This document shows positions 1 to 9,627 of a stretch of DNA of 64,000 nucleotides, piece after piece; within the stretch, counting starts at the first letter, position 1; every line of letters starts with the position of its first letter. The DNA is from an uncultured Bacteroides sp. Its GTDB lineage: Bacteria > Bacteroidota > Bacteroidia > Cytophagales > Cyclobacteriaceae. Where the stretch lies: assembly GCA_902168185.1 (NCBI GenBank), contig CABHOV010000067.1, positions 62,001 through 126,000 of the forward strand. The letters run 5' to 3'. The notes under the pieces were generated by a model. The model had not been told where the DNA came from. It saw only the letters and a list, made by a program, of their open reading frames with translations, and made no database searches. The position numbers were made by a program, and so were the translations under genes.

Positions 1-1386
1 GCGAATAATATCAGTCGAGAAATCTACATTAAAGAAGGTTGAAGAATACGGAGTGTGCATGAGCGCACCTCTTTCCTTCTGTACGTAAAGTTTTTGAAGA
101 CTGTCCTTTCCATAAGTATATTTCATGCGCACCGCAGGATGCGAGATGGAATCATTTTTATGGATAAGATTGATGCGTGTTTTCTTTGAGAATATAGTCG
201 AGTCGGTGAATTCAAAATCAGGAGACAGCGCTTTGATCTTTTTCTCACCGTTATGGAACACTTCTATTGTCGATGGATTTCCTCCCACGGATGCTCCGGA
301 AATTTTTCGTCCCGTCAAGGAAAACCCTCCGGTATATTTCACATTCTCATCTCCTATACCTTGAATGGCTAAAGTACTTTGAAAAGATTTGAACCGTGGA
401 TACGTTGATGCAACAGAATCTTTGCGCTGCTGTGACTTAAATTCAAATGTACCGGGGATCAGGCCAGGTGTTTTACCGGTATAATTAAACTTTACGAGGT
501 CGGCTTTCAGTTCTGGCTTGGTAACTTTGAAATTATAGTCAGTAAGATTACAGTATACACTATCGGGGCTCAGCAATGCTGATGACCAATCGAATGAGCC
601 ATCTTTACCAACAAAAGTATTATCACGAAGAGAGAGAGATCCTTTTGTATTCTTTAGAAAAACTGAATCGTATTTTGTTACAAAGTTTAGCGTAACGCGG
701 TTAAAGCGAATCACTGGTCCTTCAACAATAGGCTGAGGAGGAGGATTCATCCATAGTGGCGTTTCGGTAAAAATGGAATCTACAGGTTGATCATTATAAT
801 CGTTTGATGGAGGCGGCTCCGAATAACTTTGATTATCAACAGTAGGAGCAGAGGTTGTATCATTCATATCGAATGACGCGGCAGGAGCTATATAATCAAA
901 GGTATAGTCATCATCCTTTGCATAGAGTCGAAAGGATTTTTCGTGATGGAGCGAGTGATGTTCAAAAAATGTACGACTTCCCTGGAAAAAATTCTGAATG
1001 CGTGCTGGCGTTTCTTTCTCTATCACCTGGTTCGTTACATTTAGAAAACCCGTGATCTTGGAAGGATCGGCATGTTCAACACTCACGGCATTGGCAATTG
1101 CTCCGAAATAATTGACCAGTGTTGGCTTCAGCGGAAGTTTTTTTCGTTTCATCTTCCGCACTTGTTGTTGAATGGTCAACTGTTGGTCAGCGCCAAGGCT
1201 TGACCATGCGGATGCAAAACTGCCACCCACAACGGACGCATCTACATTCCGGGTATTTTCCAAAACAATTCTAACACTGTCGGGAAAATTAAGCGGTATG
1301 GATGAAGTCTGAGTTTTCTTTTGTGCCGACACCAATAGAGCCGGGAAAAAAGAAAGAAGGAAAAAATATGTTCTAACCTGCTTCAC
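1..1386 (-). CDS. large secreted protein of unknown function, N-terminal part (cut by window edge)
   Basis: An open minus-strand frame runs without a stop from a GTG at 1386 to base 1, giving 462 residues with the C-terminus outside the window. No ATG lies in frame just upstream, and the GTG gives a clean signal peptide (V-K-Q-V-R-T followed by a hydrophobic stretch ending V-S-A-Q), so the GTG start is preferred. After the signal comes a soluble region, a Pro/Ser/Asp-rich linker at about residues 175-215, then beta-rich sequence with repeated Asp-Ser and Lys-rich strands. I recognise no enzyme motif. It is probably exported to the periplasm or cell surface. The family is unknown to me; large secreted proteins of this style are common in Cytophagia. 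Confidence 0.75.
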   Translation of the reverse strand, partial: MKQVRTYFFLLSFFPALLVSAQKKTQTSSIPLNFPDSVRIVLENTRNVDASVVGGSFASAWSSLGADQQLTIQQQVRKMKRKKLPLKPTLVNYFGAIANAVSVEHADPSKITGFLNVTNQVIEKETPARIQNFFQGSRTFFEHHSLHHEKSFRLYAKDDDYTFDYIAPAASFDMNDTTSAPTVDNQSYSEPPPSNDYNDQPVDSIFTETPLWMNPPPQPIVEGPVIRFNRVTLNFVTKYDSVFLKNTKGSLSLRDNTFVGKDGSFDWSSALLSPDSVYCNLTDYNFKVTKPELKADLVKFNYTGKTPGLIPGTFEFKSQQRKDSVASTYPRFKSFQSTLAIQGIGDENVKYTGGFSLTGRKISGASVGGNPSTIEVFHNGEKKIKALSPDFEFTDSTIFSKKTRINLIHKNDSISHPAVRMKYTYGKDSLQKLYVQKERGALMHTPYSSTFFNVDFSTDIIR

Positions 1387-1482
1387 AGAAACTAAACCCT
1401 GAAATTCGTAAATATTGATTAAATAAACTAAAGGCCGACAGGAGCTAAACGTTTAACGACATCTTACTCGTACGAAAGCTGC

Positions 1483-1695
1483 TTAATTTTTCCACCGATT
1501 AATAAAATAGAGTATCAACGAGATTAAAATACTAAGGATGATGCTAGTCATCACCGGAAAATAAAATCTGAAGTTCTCACGTTCAACCCGGATATCACCC
1601 GGCAATTTTCCGAGGTACGGAATCTTGTCACTATACATAACAATTATTCCCGCAACAATGAATACTATACCGATTATGATAAGCAGTTTGCCCAT
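1483..1695 (-). CDS. DUF2905 family small membrane protein
   Basis: This 70-residue protein has two hydrophobic helices, at about residues 3-22 and 47-66, joined by a polar loop containing G-K-L-P-G-D-I and R-V-E-R-E-N-F-R-F-Y-F-P. Length, two-helix topology and the LPGDI loop match the DUF2905 family of inner-membrane proteins, whose function is not known. It stands alone, transcribed away from the methyltransferase that starts 69 bases beyond its start codon, so the two share a short divergent promoter region. The start is the only ATG that precedes the first helix. Confidence 0.85.
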   Translation of the reverse strand: MGKLLIIIGIVFIVAGIIVMYSDKIPYLGKLPGDIRVERENFRFYFPVMTSIILSILISLILYFINRWKN

Positions 1696-1764
1696 ACGTT
1701 ATTTCATGCTGAAATTTAGCACGAATTAAAGAAGCTTGCGCTTTAGCTTTATACGAATCATTAC

Positions 1765-2475
1765 ATGGAGAAGGGAAAACTTTATCTTATACCCAATGTC
1801 ATTGCCGAGGAAACTCAACAGACTGTTATCCCTCCTCATATACGGGAGGCACTTCCTTCCATTCGATACTTTCTGGCAGAAGATATACGAACAGCCCGGC
1901 GATATCTAAGCAGTCTGAAAATTTACGAATCGATTGAAGCTTTAGGTTTTGAAGTCCTGAATAAGAATACAAAGGCCGAAGCCATAAAAGTTATGTTTAA
2001 TCCTGTCTTTGAAGGAAAAGATATTGGAGTCATTTCAGAGTCTGGTTGTCCGGGTGTAGCAGATCCGGGAGCATTGGCCGTTAAGTATGCACATGAGAAT
2101 GATATACAGGTTGTGCCTTTAGTAGGACCTTCTTCCTTGTTACTGGCACTGATGGCTTCTGGTTTAAACGGGCAGCGATTTACCTTTCATGGATATCTGC
2201 CTTTCGATGGAAAAGATGCTTCCACTATCGTGAAGGCACTTGAAAAAGAATCTCACACCAAAAATCAAACACAGATTTTTATTGAGACTCCGTATCGAAA
2301 CAACGCCATCATGTCTGTGCTTCTTAAAAATCTGAAAGACGATACACTGCTTTGTGTTGCTATAGATGTCACCGGCAAAGACGAGTACATTAAAACTTTT
2401 ACTGTTAAAAAATGGAAGACTGTTAAATCCGAGTTTCCCAAAACTCCGGCTGTGTTTTTGTTTTTATCTCCTTAA
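1765..2475 (+). CDS. RsmI-like SAM-dependent methyltransferase (tetrapyrrole methylase fold)
   Basis: This 236-residue protein resembles the RsmI branch of the tetrapyrrole methylase (TP_methylase) fold. RsmI 2'-O-methylates C1402 of 16S rRNA. The diagnostic loop [13 protein letters not shown] at about residues 92-104 corresponds to the SDAGTPxISDPG motif of RsmI that helps form the SAM pocket. Further family features are L-V-G-P-S-S-L at about 118 and F-I-E-T-P-Y-R-N at about 170. It is shorter than E. coli RsmI (about 286 residues) and the leading residues differ, so it may be the second, shorter paralogue found in many Bacteroidota. Its substrate could therefore be different. The next gene downstream makes SAM, but an independent promoter lies between them. 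Confidence 0.8.
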   Translation: MEKGKLYLIPNVIAEETQQTVIPPHIREALPSIRYFLAEDIRTARRYLSSLKIYESIEALGFEVLNKNTKAEAIKVMFNPVFEGKDIGVISESGCPGVADPGALAVKYAHENDIQVVPLVGPSSLLLALMASGLNGQRFTFHGYLPFDGKDASTIVKALEKESHTKNQTQIFIETPYRNNAIMSVLLKNLKDDTLLCVAIDVTGKDEYIKTFTVKKWKTVKSEFPKTPAVFLFLSP

Positions 2476-2495
2476 ACACTATTAGATTTATAGAG

Positions 2496-2526
2496 TTTTG
2501 GTTTTACACTTTAAAACCTAAATTTG
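2496..2526 (+). promoter_or_regulatory. metK promoter candidate (Bacteroidota -33/-7 type)
   Basis: TTTTG at 2496-2500 and TAAATTTG at 2519-2526 match the Bacteroidota housekeeping promoter elements (TTTG around -33 and TAnnTTTG around -7), separated by 18 bases. Transcription would start near 2532, leaving a leader of about 30 bases before the metK ATG at 2562. No Shine-Dalgarno sequence is visible. Confidence 0.65.
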
Positions 2527-2561
2527 ACGCCGCAAAAACTAATAATAAACAACTAATTTAT

Positions 2562-3818
2562 ATGCCTTATCTATTCACCTCAGAGTCGGTTTCCGAAGGT
2601 CATCCCGACAAAGTTGCCGATCAGATCTCGGATGCTCTTATCGATTATTTTTTAGCCTATGATCCCGCCTCTAAAGTTGCCTGTGAAACACTTGTTACTA
2701 CCGGACAGGTTGTATTAGCTGGTGAGGTGAAGTCAGAAGCATATCTTGATGTACAGGACATAGCTCGCGAAGTAATCCGTAAAATCGGTTATACCAAGAG
2801 CGAATATATGTTCGAAGCGAATTCATGCGGTATCCTATCAGCCATTCATGAGCAATCTCCTGATATCAACCAGGGTGTTGTGCGCAGAAAGAAAGAAGAT
2901 CAGGGAGCTGGCGATCAAGGGATGATGTTTGGTTATGCCACGAACGAAACGGATAATTATATGCCGCTTCCGCTTGAACTCGCTCACTTATTATTAAGAG
3001 AGCTTTCAACAATTCGCAAAGAAGGTAAAGTAATGACATACTTACGCCCTGATGCAAAATCTCAGGTAACGATCGAATATAGCGATGATAATAAGCCACA
3101 ACGTATCGATACGATCGTTGTATCGACTCAGCATGATGACTTCGACAAGGATGCAAAGATGTTGAAGAAGATTGAAGATGATATTATCAACATTGTAGTA
3201 CCACGCATTACAAAGAAACTTCCTAAGCGTGTTCAAAAGCTTTTTGGAAACGATATTAAATATCACATTAATCCAACAGGTAAGTTTGTTATCGGCGGGC
3301 CACACGGTGATACCGGATTAACAGGTCGTAAGATCATCGTTGATACCTATGGTGGAAAAGGAGCTCACGGTGGTGGTGCTTTCTCTGGCAAAGATCCTTC
3401 TAAAGTAGACCGTTCTGCTGCTTACGCTACACGTCACATTGCAAAAAACCTGGTAGCTGCAGGTGTTTGTGACGAAGTGTTGGTACAAGTTGCCTATGCA
3501 ATTGGCGTTGCTCAACCGGTAGGTCTGTATGTTAATACATACGGCACTTCTAAAGTGAAGGAAAATGATGGTGAGATCGCAAAGCGCGTTGCCAAGATCT
3601 TTGATATGCGTCCTTATTTTATTGAACAACGTTTCAGCCTGCGTACTCCTATATATGCAGAGACTGCTGCTTATGGACATATGGGCCGCGAATCTAAAGT
3701 GGTTGAGAAAATTTTCAACAAGGGCAAAGCTTCTGAGAAGAAAGTAAAAGTTGAATTATTCCCATGGGAAAAACTTGATCACGTTGATCAGGTTAAAAAA
3801 GCTTTTAAACTGAGCTAA
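2562..3818 (+). CDS. metK: S-adenosylmethionine synthetase
   Basis: MetK forms S-adenosylmethionine from methionine and ATP in the cytoplasm. The 418-residue chain has the family landmarks in order: G-H-P-D-K at residues 13-17 (ATP and Mg binding), the G-A-G-D-Q-G loop at about 117-122, and [13 protein letters not shown] with D-T-Y-G-G in the second half, which form the active site and metal sites. The length is slightly above the E. coli enzyme (384), as is usual for Bacteroidota. The start has a strong promoter upstream and no competing in-frame ATG. A rho-independent terminator follows the stop. It follows an RsmI-like methyltransferase that would consume its product, though the two look separately transcribed. 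Confidence 0.97.
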   Translation: MPYLFTSESVSEGHPDKVADQISDALIDYFLAYDPASKVACETLVTTGQVVLAGEVKSEAYLDVQDIAREVIRKIGYTKSEYMFEANSCGILSAIHEQSPDINQGVVRRKKEDQGAGDQGMMFGYATNETDNYMPLPLELAHLLLRELSTIRKEGKVMTYLRPDAKSQVTIEYSDDNKPQRIDTIVVSTQHDDFDKDAKMLKKIEDDIINIVVPRITKKLPKRVQKLFGNDIKYHINPTGKFVIGGPHGDTGLTGRKIIVDTYGGKGAHGGGAFSGKDPSKVDRSAAYATRHIAKNLVAAGVCDEVLVQVAYAIGVAQPVGLYVNTYGTSKVKENDGEIAKRVAKIFDMRPYFIEQRFSLRTPIYAETAAYGHMGRESKVVEKIFNKGKASEKKVKVELFPWEKLDHVDQVKKAFKLS

Positions 3819-3835
3819 TCTATAGCACACAAAAG

Positions 3836-3866
3836 AAAGGGCGATGAGTGATCATCGCCCTTTTTA
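3836..3866. terminator. intrinsic terminator between metK and the acyltransferase gene (bidirectional)
   Basis: GGGCGATGA at 3839-3847 pairs with TCATCGCCC at 3852-3860 around a GTGA loop. The stem is extended by an A-run on the left and a T-run on the right, so it can end metK transcription and that of the convergent minus-strand gene. Confidence 0.9.
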
Positions 3867-3871
3867 TTTCC

Positions 3872-4726
3872 TTAATCTTTTTTCAGATGCCTTGTCTTCC
3901 AGCGGTTATGAGACCACAGCCATCCTGAAGGATTCTCATGGATTACGCTCTCCACTGACTTTATATAGTTCTCTATCAATGTAAAGTCCTCTCTGGCATA
4001 TGGCGGCTCCGCTATCGGAACGAATGATGCTTCATAATAACCTCTCCTTATTTTTTTTACCTGCGCATATACCACCGGGTATTGTGTTAAAACGGCAATC
4101 TGGTGTGCCCCAAGGAAGAAAACGGTATCCTGATTTAAAAATCGGGTCTGATATTTCTTATCCTTCTTTAAACCCGGATATTGATCACTGACGATAGCTA
4201 TACCTCGAAGTATATTTTTACGCCTGATAAGCTCGCGTGCCACATCGTGTCGACCGATGGCGTGAGCACCAAACCGCGTACGGCACATCAATGAAAATCT
4301 ATTAAAGAATTCACTACTCTGGTGTTGATAAACAAAATCCACCGGCACGGGTAAATTGAAATTGCCGGACGAAAGCAGCCATTCCCAATTAAACTGATGA
4401 GATGCGAGAATCACCACAGATTGATTTTGTGCTTTATACTTCTCAATGATGCTAATGTCTTTGAATAGCATTCGCTTTGCGAGTTCTGCTTTCGGAATGG
4501 AAAAGAGTTTTAATGTTTCAACTCCATAATCGCAAAGGTTGATATAAAACTGCTTTTCAATTTTACGAATCTCCTTTTCAGATTTCTCAGGAAAAGAGTT
4601 CCTGAGATTTTTCTGAACCATTTTTCTGCGATAGCCTACTATATAATAGGTGATGAAAAACAGAAAATCAGAAATGATGTAAAGTATCCAAAAAGGTAAT
4701 CGTGATAATAACCTGACTAAAAGCAT
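3872..4726 (-). CDS. lysophospholipid acyltransferase family protein (LpxL/HtrB-like)
   Basis: The protein belongs to the LpxL/HtrB lipid A acyltransferase family (Bac_Lip_A_acyltrans). It would transfer an acyl chain to lipid A or a related glycolipid at the inner membrane. The start at 4726 is chosen because it opens the hydrophobic anchor (M-L-L-V-R-L-L-S-R-L-P-F-W, helix to about residue 35). A longer frame to 4906 would overlap the divergent SDR gene and has no membrane segment at its head. The catalytic H-x4-E motif is seen as S-H-Q-F-N-W-E at about residue 110. The 284-residue length fits the family. It ends on the shared terminator with metK and is transcribed away from the SDR gene. 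Confidence 0.9.
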   Translation of the reverse strand: MLLVRLLSRLPFWILYIISDFLFFITYYIVGYRRKMVQKNLRNSFPEKSEKEIRKIEKQFYINLCDYGVETLKLFSIPKAELAKRMLFKDISIIEKYKAQNQSVVILASHQFNWEWLLSSGNFNLPVPVDFVYQHQSSEFFNRFSLMCRTRFGAHAIGRHDVARELIRRKNILRGIAIVSDQYPGLKKDKKYQTRFLNQDTVFFLGAHQIAVLTQYPVVYAQVKKIRRGYYEASFVPIAEPPYAREDFTLIENYIKSVESVIHENPSGWLWSHNRWKTRHLKKD

Positions 4727-4843
4727 TGAAACAAAATTCTTTGAGGGGCTCAAGTTAAGAATTAGACGTGAGTATTGAGATAGGACTGAACTGAAGGATA
4801 CATTCTGGCGATTTACATATCTAACTAATTTATATTTTGCATC

Positions 4844-5653
4844 ATGAAAAATAAGGTGGTGATCATCACAGGAGGTTCTTCCGGTATTGGAAAAGCATTG
4901 GCTCAAAAATTCGGCAGCGAAGGTTCTCGAATTTTAATAACGGGCCGAAACAAGGAAGAACTTACAAAAACCGTTGACGAATTAAAGAGCAAAGGAATTA
5001 CGATTCACGGCCTTCAGTCAGATGTTAGTGTTGAAGACGACAACCGTAAAATGGCAGAAGAAGCCATAAAAGTTTATGGAACTATAGATATACTGATTAA
5101 TAACGCTGGTATCTCCATGCGAGCACTTTTTTCAGAACTTGATCTTGACGTTGTGAAAAAGGTGATGGATATAAATTTCTATGGCGTGTTGTATGCCACA
5201 AAATATTGCCTTCCTGAAATCACAAAGAACAAGGGCTCCGTTATCGGTATTTCTTCCATTGCTGGTTTTCGTGGACTTCCCGGTCGCACAGGATACTCTG
5301 CATCAAAGTTTGCACTAAACGGATTTCTGGAAGTATTACGTACCGAGTTATTAAAAACTGGAGTCCATGTATTAACTGCATGTCCTGGTTTTACATCTTC
5401 GAATATTCGAAAGCGTTCTCTTACCAAAGATGGAAGTCAGCAAGGAGAATCGCCTCGTCAGGAAGAAAAAATGATGAGCGCAGAAGAATGTGCACACCAT
5501 ATATACCAGGCTACCATTAAACGCAAGCGCACCCTGGTGTTAACGACCCAGGGTAAGCTCGCAGTTTTTTTAAATAAATGGTTGCCTTCTATTGCAGATA
5601 CGTTGGTTTACAACGTGATGGCTAAGGAATCAAACGCACCGATCACAAAATGA
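4844..5653 (+). CDS. short-chain dehydrogenase/reductase (SDR) family oxidoreductase
   Basis: This is a classical SDR of 269 residues. The NAD(P)-binding T-G-G-S-S-G-I-G is at residues 9-16, N-N-A-G follows at about 86-89, and the catalytic Ser and Y-x3-K appear as S-S-I-A-G and Y-S-A-S-K at about 144-162. The C-terminal part resembles the DHRS7-like group with an extra lipid-facing tail, but the substrate cannot be read from sequence. It is divergent from the lipid acyltransferase, with 117 bases between the two starts, so lipid metabolism is a reasonable but unproven setting. It ends three bases before the end of the convergent DUF3857 gene. Confidence 0.92.
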   Translation: MKNKVVIITGGSSGIGKALAQKFGSEGSRILITGRNKEELTKTVDELKSKGITIHGLQSDVSVEDDNRKMAEEAIKVYGTIDILINNAGISMRALFSELDLDVVKKVMDINFYGVLYATKYCLPEITKNKGSVIGISSIAGFRGLPGRTGYSASKFALNGFLEVLRTELLKTGVHVLTACPGFTSSNIRKRSLTKDGSQQGESPRQEEKMMSAEECAHHIYQATIKRKRTLVLTTQGKLAVFLNKWLPSIADTLVYNVMAKESNAPITK

Positions 5654-5656
5654 TCG

Positions 5657-7570
5657 CTAGGTTTTACTCATGAAAACCATTTTCATGTTATCAGCCTTGT
5701 TGATGTTCTTGTAAAAATCCGTAAGCTCTTTATAAGACTCCGCAGGATATTCGCCTTTATTCATTCGTATTTTTCGAATGTAAAGAAGGCTTCCTGCATC
5801 CACAGTGAATGTCGTTTCATACTCACCAAAGCGTGATTTGATCTTTGCTGGCTCTGGCAAAAATTCAGGATATATACCTTCCGGGAGATGATAGCGGATG
5901 GTATCGAAGTCAGTATAAGGCGTTCTTAACACTATATTGGTCTTTCTTGATTCCAGCTTCTCCGGTATATAGGTTGAACGGTTCATGAGGTTTGGCGTCA
6001 GAAAAATTCGCTTGCCACTTACCGTTGCAAAACGTTTTAGTACCAGATTAATATTTACTATAGCTGAGGGAACTTTGTCTTTTTTGTTTGTCATACTAAA
6101 ATTAACAATATCAAAAGCTGGTATATCTGTATTGTCCTGAACCCATTCCTTTTGATCATCATGCTGCTTATTCAAAATAAACATTAGATCACCGTTTTCA
6201 TATTGCAGGCCGCTATAAGTAGTTTTTATTTTGGCTTTCGCATCACCTGTTGATTCTACAAAGACATCAGCAGTGCGCGATTGAACATTTTGATCTGCTG
6301 TGTAGCGGTGAGTATTAACAATCTTTCCCCCAGTTTCAGTAACCATCAGCGCTTTTCTATCTCCAGTAAAGGTACCTTGAAAGTCGAATGGATTCGTCTG
6401 ACTCGTACATTCAAGCCATAGAGTGTCTGGACCATTAGGAACTGCTACAACTATATGATTTGTTTGGTGACTTGGAAAGTCAACATCTATTTCAGGCGCG
6501 TATTCGCCCGCCATAATCTTAGTGTAATATCCACGTACTCCTATTTCCTTAAGCATTGCAACCATGTAGTTTGATAACCCTTTACAATCTCCATATCCCA
6601 TTTCATCAACAACCAATGCTTCAAATGGTTGAAGTCCCCCTATTCCGAGAGATATATTAACATATCTAGTCTTATTCTGTAGATATTCATATATCGCTTT
6701 TACCTTTCCCTCTGTTGTATCTATATTTTTTGTCAATTCCCTTATTTTGTTTTTTGTTGCTTCTGAAATAACATCTCTTCCTTCATTCAAAGAAAGCTGC
6801 CATTTGCCATAATCTTCCCAAGTTTTCATACTCCCAGGATAACCATCATACTCAAATTTTCCGGGAGCTGTTACAATTTGGGGAAGCACATCATCTGAGT
6901 TGCTCAGAGGTTCAAATTTAATCGGTTGCAAGTTCTGTAGTACCCAACGAACCGATTCCACATTATCACCTATACTTTCGTGAATAGGTTTCTGATTTAT
7001 ATTATACGTTTTGTAACGTGGCTCTAAGGATTTTGGGTAAATAATCTGATATGTCAATTTCTGTACAGATACTTTCTCTTCCGAGATTACTTCGGAGCCA
7101 TCAATGTGATACAAAAATTTGTAATCGATGTCATACTCAAATTCAATAGTATAAGGATAAACAGCTTGCGAAAGATCTGCGTATTTTATCCTGAGATCAG
7201 AGTGAAGTGCGCTCCCATCAAAGGCACTGTTATCAATAATTTCGTTCGCTTTTAATTTTTTTATTACTTCACCATTCTCATTATAAACCTTCCCTTCAAA
7301 CTTTGTGATTTTTCGCAACTTACTATACCACTCTGAGTGCTCGGCAAAATCGCTCGCTTTCGAATTGAAAATGGTAACAACAATAAGAGCATGCAGAGTA
7401 GCTCGACTGTCGGAGTGAATGGTGAAAATCTTCACGTCTTCTCTAACAACAGCATTGACATCTTTTTTGATATCTTCTGGTATAGCACTCACCGGATATT
7501 TCGGGTCTTCTTTCGCCAGAACGCTGGTATATATCAGCGTGCATAACAACAACCATGACATTTTCTTCAT
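5657..7570 (-). CDS. DUF3857/transglutaminase-like exported protein, catalytic Cys present
   Basis: This is a 637-residue exported protein. It has a signal peptide (M-K-K-M-S-W-L-L-L-C to V-L-A at about residue 19), an N-terminal DUF3857 beta domain (about 50-230), and a transglutaminase-like core with G-Y-G-D-C-K-G placing the nucleophile at Cys329. A candidate His, H372, lies in H-Q-T-N-H. A C-terminal DUF3858-like beta region follows. Such proteins are common in Bacteroidota, and their substrates are unknown. It is the second gene of a two-gene operon: the paralogue upstream ends only six bases before this start. The paired paralogue lacks the cysteine, so this is the only member likely to act as an enzyme. 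Confidence 0.9.
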   Translation of the reverse strand: MKKMSWLLLCTLIYTSVLAKEDPKYPVSAIPEDIKKDVNAVVREDVKIFTIHSDSRATLHALIVVTIFNSKASDFAEHSEWYSKLRKITKFEGKVYNENGEVIKKLKANEIIDNSAFDGSALHSDLRIKYADLSQAVYPYTIEFEYDIDYKFLYHIDGSEVISEEKVSVQKLTYQIIYPKSLEPRYKTYNINQKPIHESIGDNVESVRWVLQNLQPIKFEPLSNSDDVLPQIVTAPGKFEYDGYPGSMKTWEDYGKWQLSLNEGRDVISEATKNKIRELTKNIDTTEGKVKAIYEYLQNKTRYVNISLGIGGLQPFEALVVDEMGYGDCKGLSNYMVAMLKEIGVRGYYTKIMAGEYAPEIDVDFPSHQTNHIVVAVPNGPDTLWLECTSQTNPFDFQGTFTGDRKALMVTETGGKIVNTHRYTADQNVQSRTADVFVESTGDAKAKIKTTYSGLQYENGDLMFILNKQHDDQKEWVQDNTDIPAFDIVNFSMTNKKDKVPSAIVNINLVLKRFATVSGKRIFLTPNLMNRSTYIPEKLESRKTNIVLRTPYTDFDTIRYHLPEGIYPEFLPEPAKIKSRFGEYETTFTVDAGSLLYIRKIRMNKGEYPAESYKELTDFYKNINKADNMKMVFMSKT

Positions 7571-7576
7571 CTCAAC

Positions 7577-9517
7577 TTATTTTCGCTTTAACACAATCTG
7601 CTCGGCTTGCTTGGCAACCACCTGATTATAAAATTCACGCAAGTGCGGATACTCATCTTGCAGGAAAAGACTTTTGTTGATCTGTAGCATGCTGATCACG
7701 TTTAACACATTGCCGGTCTGCGTAACATTATAAGTATACTTCGCAGCGTTGCCAGGAAGAGCCATTGCTTTTGGCTTCGGAAGTTCATCTATAGTATATC
7801 CATCCGGTATTATAATTTTAGACATATAGGTTTCATCTTTCGGGCTGCCAAAGTCTACCGGGTATTCGCGCTTTTCGTGTTTGAATATATTCTCTTTCAT
7901 CTGTGATGTTACAAATGGATTCAGATAGATCACGTTGCCTGTAACCGTGCAATGTTCGCTGATTACCAATTCGTGAAGCTGCTTGGCATTCTTCTCAATC
8001 TCTTTTAGATTTTGAAATTCGCTTTTCTGGATTTCCCATGTTTTATCAGCTAAAAAGCTTTTCAGATAATCTTGCTCGCCATTCGTAAAGTAATCTCTCC
8101 GCACGCGATGCGCATCGTATCCGTCATAGCTATAATTTACTTTACCGGAGAGCTCTCCTGTTTCTTTCAATGCCAGATCTGTGCTTACAATAGTCTTCGA
8201 TTTCATCTTTGAATCAAGATTCATCCAGCCGTGATTTACTTTTGAAATGATAAGTCCCTGTCCATTCAAGCATCGCTCTGGCAAAACACCCATCGGCAAA
8301 TATTTATCAGTAGCATCCAACAAGATTTTTTTATCACCAATCTTTACTGCGCAGATCACATAGTTAAATTGCTCTTCCATCGGATAGGGTGGTCTTACAA
8401 ATCCATGATCACGTGTACTCAACATGATCATTTCAATGGGCAGGTCGGCCTTCTCCAACATAGCGGCCAAGAGTATATTAACGTCAGCAGCTGTTCCTTT
8501 TTTGTCTTCAAATATTTTTTTTAGATTATCTGCATATCGGTCTTTCACACCGTTCCATTCTATATTCTGACGGACATACGTAAATATAGCAGCCGCTTTT
8601 TGCTGTGGATCCGTGAGACCTGCCGTTACCTCCTCTACTTTTTTCTTCAGGAAATTTGATCCAGTAATAGCCTTTCCAAAACTCTCATCCTCCAATAGCG
8701 TTGTATTCAACTTTGCCCACGTACCCATAATTTCTTGTACAGGTCGGCCTGGAAAACTTATATAGGACAATGCAAGATTGATCTTAGAGACATAGTCGTC
8801 TTCACATGTCATGAAAGGTTCCTCCTTGAAAGCAGGAACATCTTTTGATATCCAATGATGCGCCTGAACCTGGAAATCTGTGTTCGCTTTGTTCTTTACT
8901 TCATAAGAAGTTAGTGTAACGTATCCCTGCATGTATTTCTCGAAAATGAAAAAATCAGGAAACAGAGCCCAATACTCACTGGCACGAACCGGTATATCAT
9001 ATTGAAATTGCCAATCAGGAAAATTAGCGAGGAACTCAGATGACACCGTGTAAGAGTATTCGATCACGGAACCTTCTTTCACATTAGGCAATGTAAATTT
9101 CTGGAGGTTAATATTGCGATTGAATTTTTCTTTAAAGATTCCATCTTTCGACATGTCGGTTTCAACAACTTTACCATTCTCAAGATTGTAGGTTGTTGCC
9201 TTCAATTTTGTAACACGCTCTTCGTTCGATCCTGAATGATATAACTGAATCGCGGCAGTAGCCCAATCCAATCCTTCTTTTGTAAGAATCTTGATGCGAA
9301 CATGTCTTTCGAAAACAAGTGATGCATTTACGGTAGTTAGCATAACATAAGCTTCCCCGTAGTCGGAAAGAATAACTGCGGAAGCTGATGAGTCTTTGTC
9401 ATAGACTTTCATCTTCAGGTCTTCCATCGGAATGTCACCAAATTTAACAGGAGATTTCTGCGCATATATAGTTTGCACAGAAAGGGAGACGATTAGTCCC
9501 AGGATTAATGCCCTCAT
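7577..9517 (-). CDS. DUF3857 exported protein with degenerate transglutaminase core
   Basis: This 646-residue protein has the same architecture as its downstream neighbour: signal peptide ending at about residue 19 (Y-A-Q), DUF3857 domain, transglutaminase-like fold and C-terminal beta domain. The nucleophile motif is changed: where the neighbour has G-D-C-K, this protein has G-T-A-A-D at 341-345, so Ala343 replaces Cys. The rest of the helix (V-N-I-L-L-A-A-M-L) is intact. Loss of the Cys should abolish transglutaminase or protease chemistry, so it is probably a binding or scaffold partner. It heads the operon. The 110-base gap to the divergent radA gene holds both promoters, but I see no exact TAnnTTTG match there. 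Confidence 0.88.
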   Translation of the reverse strand: MRALILGLIVSLSVQTIYAQKSPVKFGDIPMEDLKMKVYDKDSSASAVILSDYGEAYVMLTTVNASLVFERHVRIKILTKEGLDWATAAIQLYHSGSNEERVTKLKATTYNLENGKVVETDMSKDGIFKEKFNRNINLQKFTLPNVKEGSVIEYSYTVSSEFLANFPDWQFQYDIPVRASEYWALFPDFFIFEKYMQGYVTLTSYEVKNKANTDFQVQAHHWISKDVPAFKEEPFMTCEDDYVSKINLALSYISFPGRPVQEIMGTWAKLNTTLLEDESFGKAITGSNFLKKKVEEVTAGLTDPQQKAAAIFTYVRQNIEWNGVKDRYADNLKKIFEDKKGTAADVNILLAAMLEKADLPIEMIMLSTRDHGFVRPPYPMEEQFNYVICAVKIGDKKILLDATDKYLPMGVLPERCLNGQGLIISKVNHGWMNLDSKMKSKTIVSTDLALKETGELSGKVNYSYDGYDAHRVRRDYFTNGEQDYLKSFLADKTWEIQKSEFQNLKEIEKNAKQLHELVISEHCTVTGNVIYLNPFVTSQMKENIFKHEKREYPVDFGSPKDETYMSKIIIPDGYTIDELPKPKAMALPGNAAKYTYNVTQTGNVLNVISMLQINKSLFLQDEYPHLREFYNQVVAKQAEQIVLKRK

Positions 9518-9627
9518 ACAACAGGTTAGGTTAAGGTTTTAGATTAGTTCTGTAAGTATAAAAAATTCATGCAACTTTATCATTTCTTTTTGCAGCTTGT
9601 GCTCTCTTTACATTAAATATTGATCAA

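Noticed and set aside
3872-4906. Longer version of the acyltransferase gene from 4906
   Set aside because: It would overlap the divergent SDR gene start, and its first 60 residues lack any membrane or family feature.
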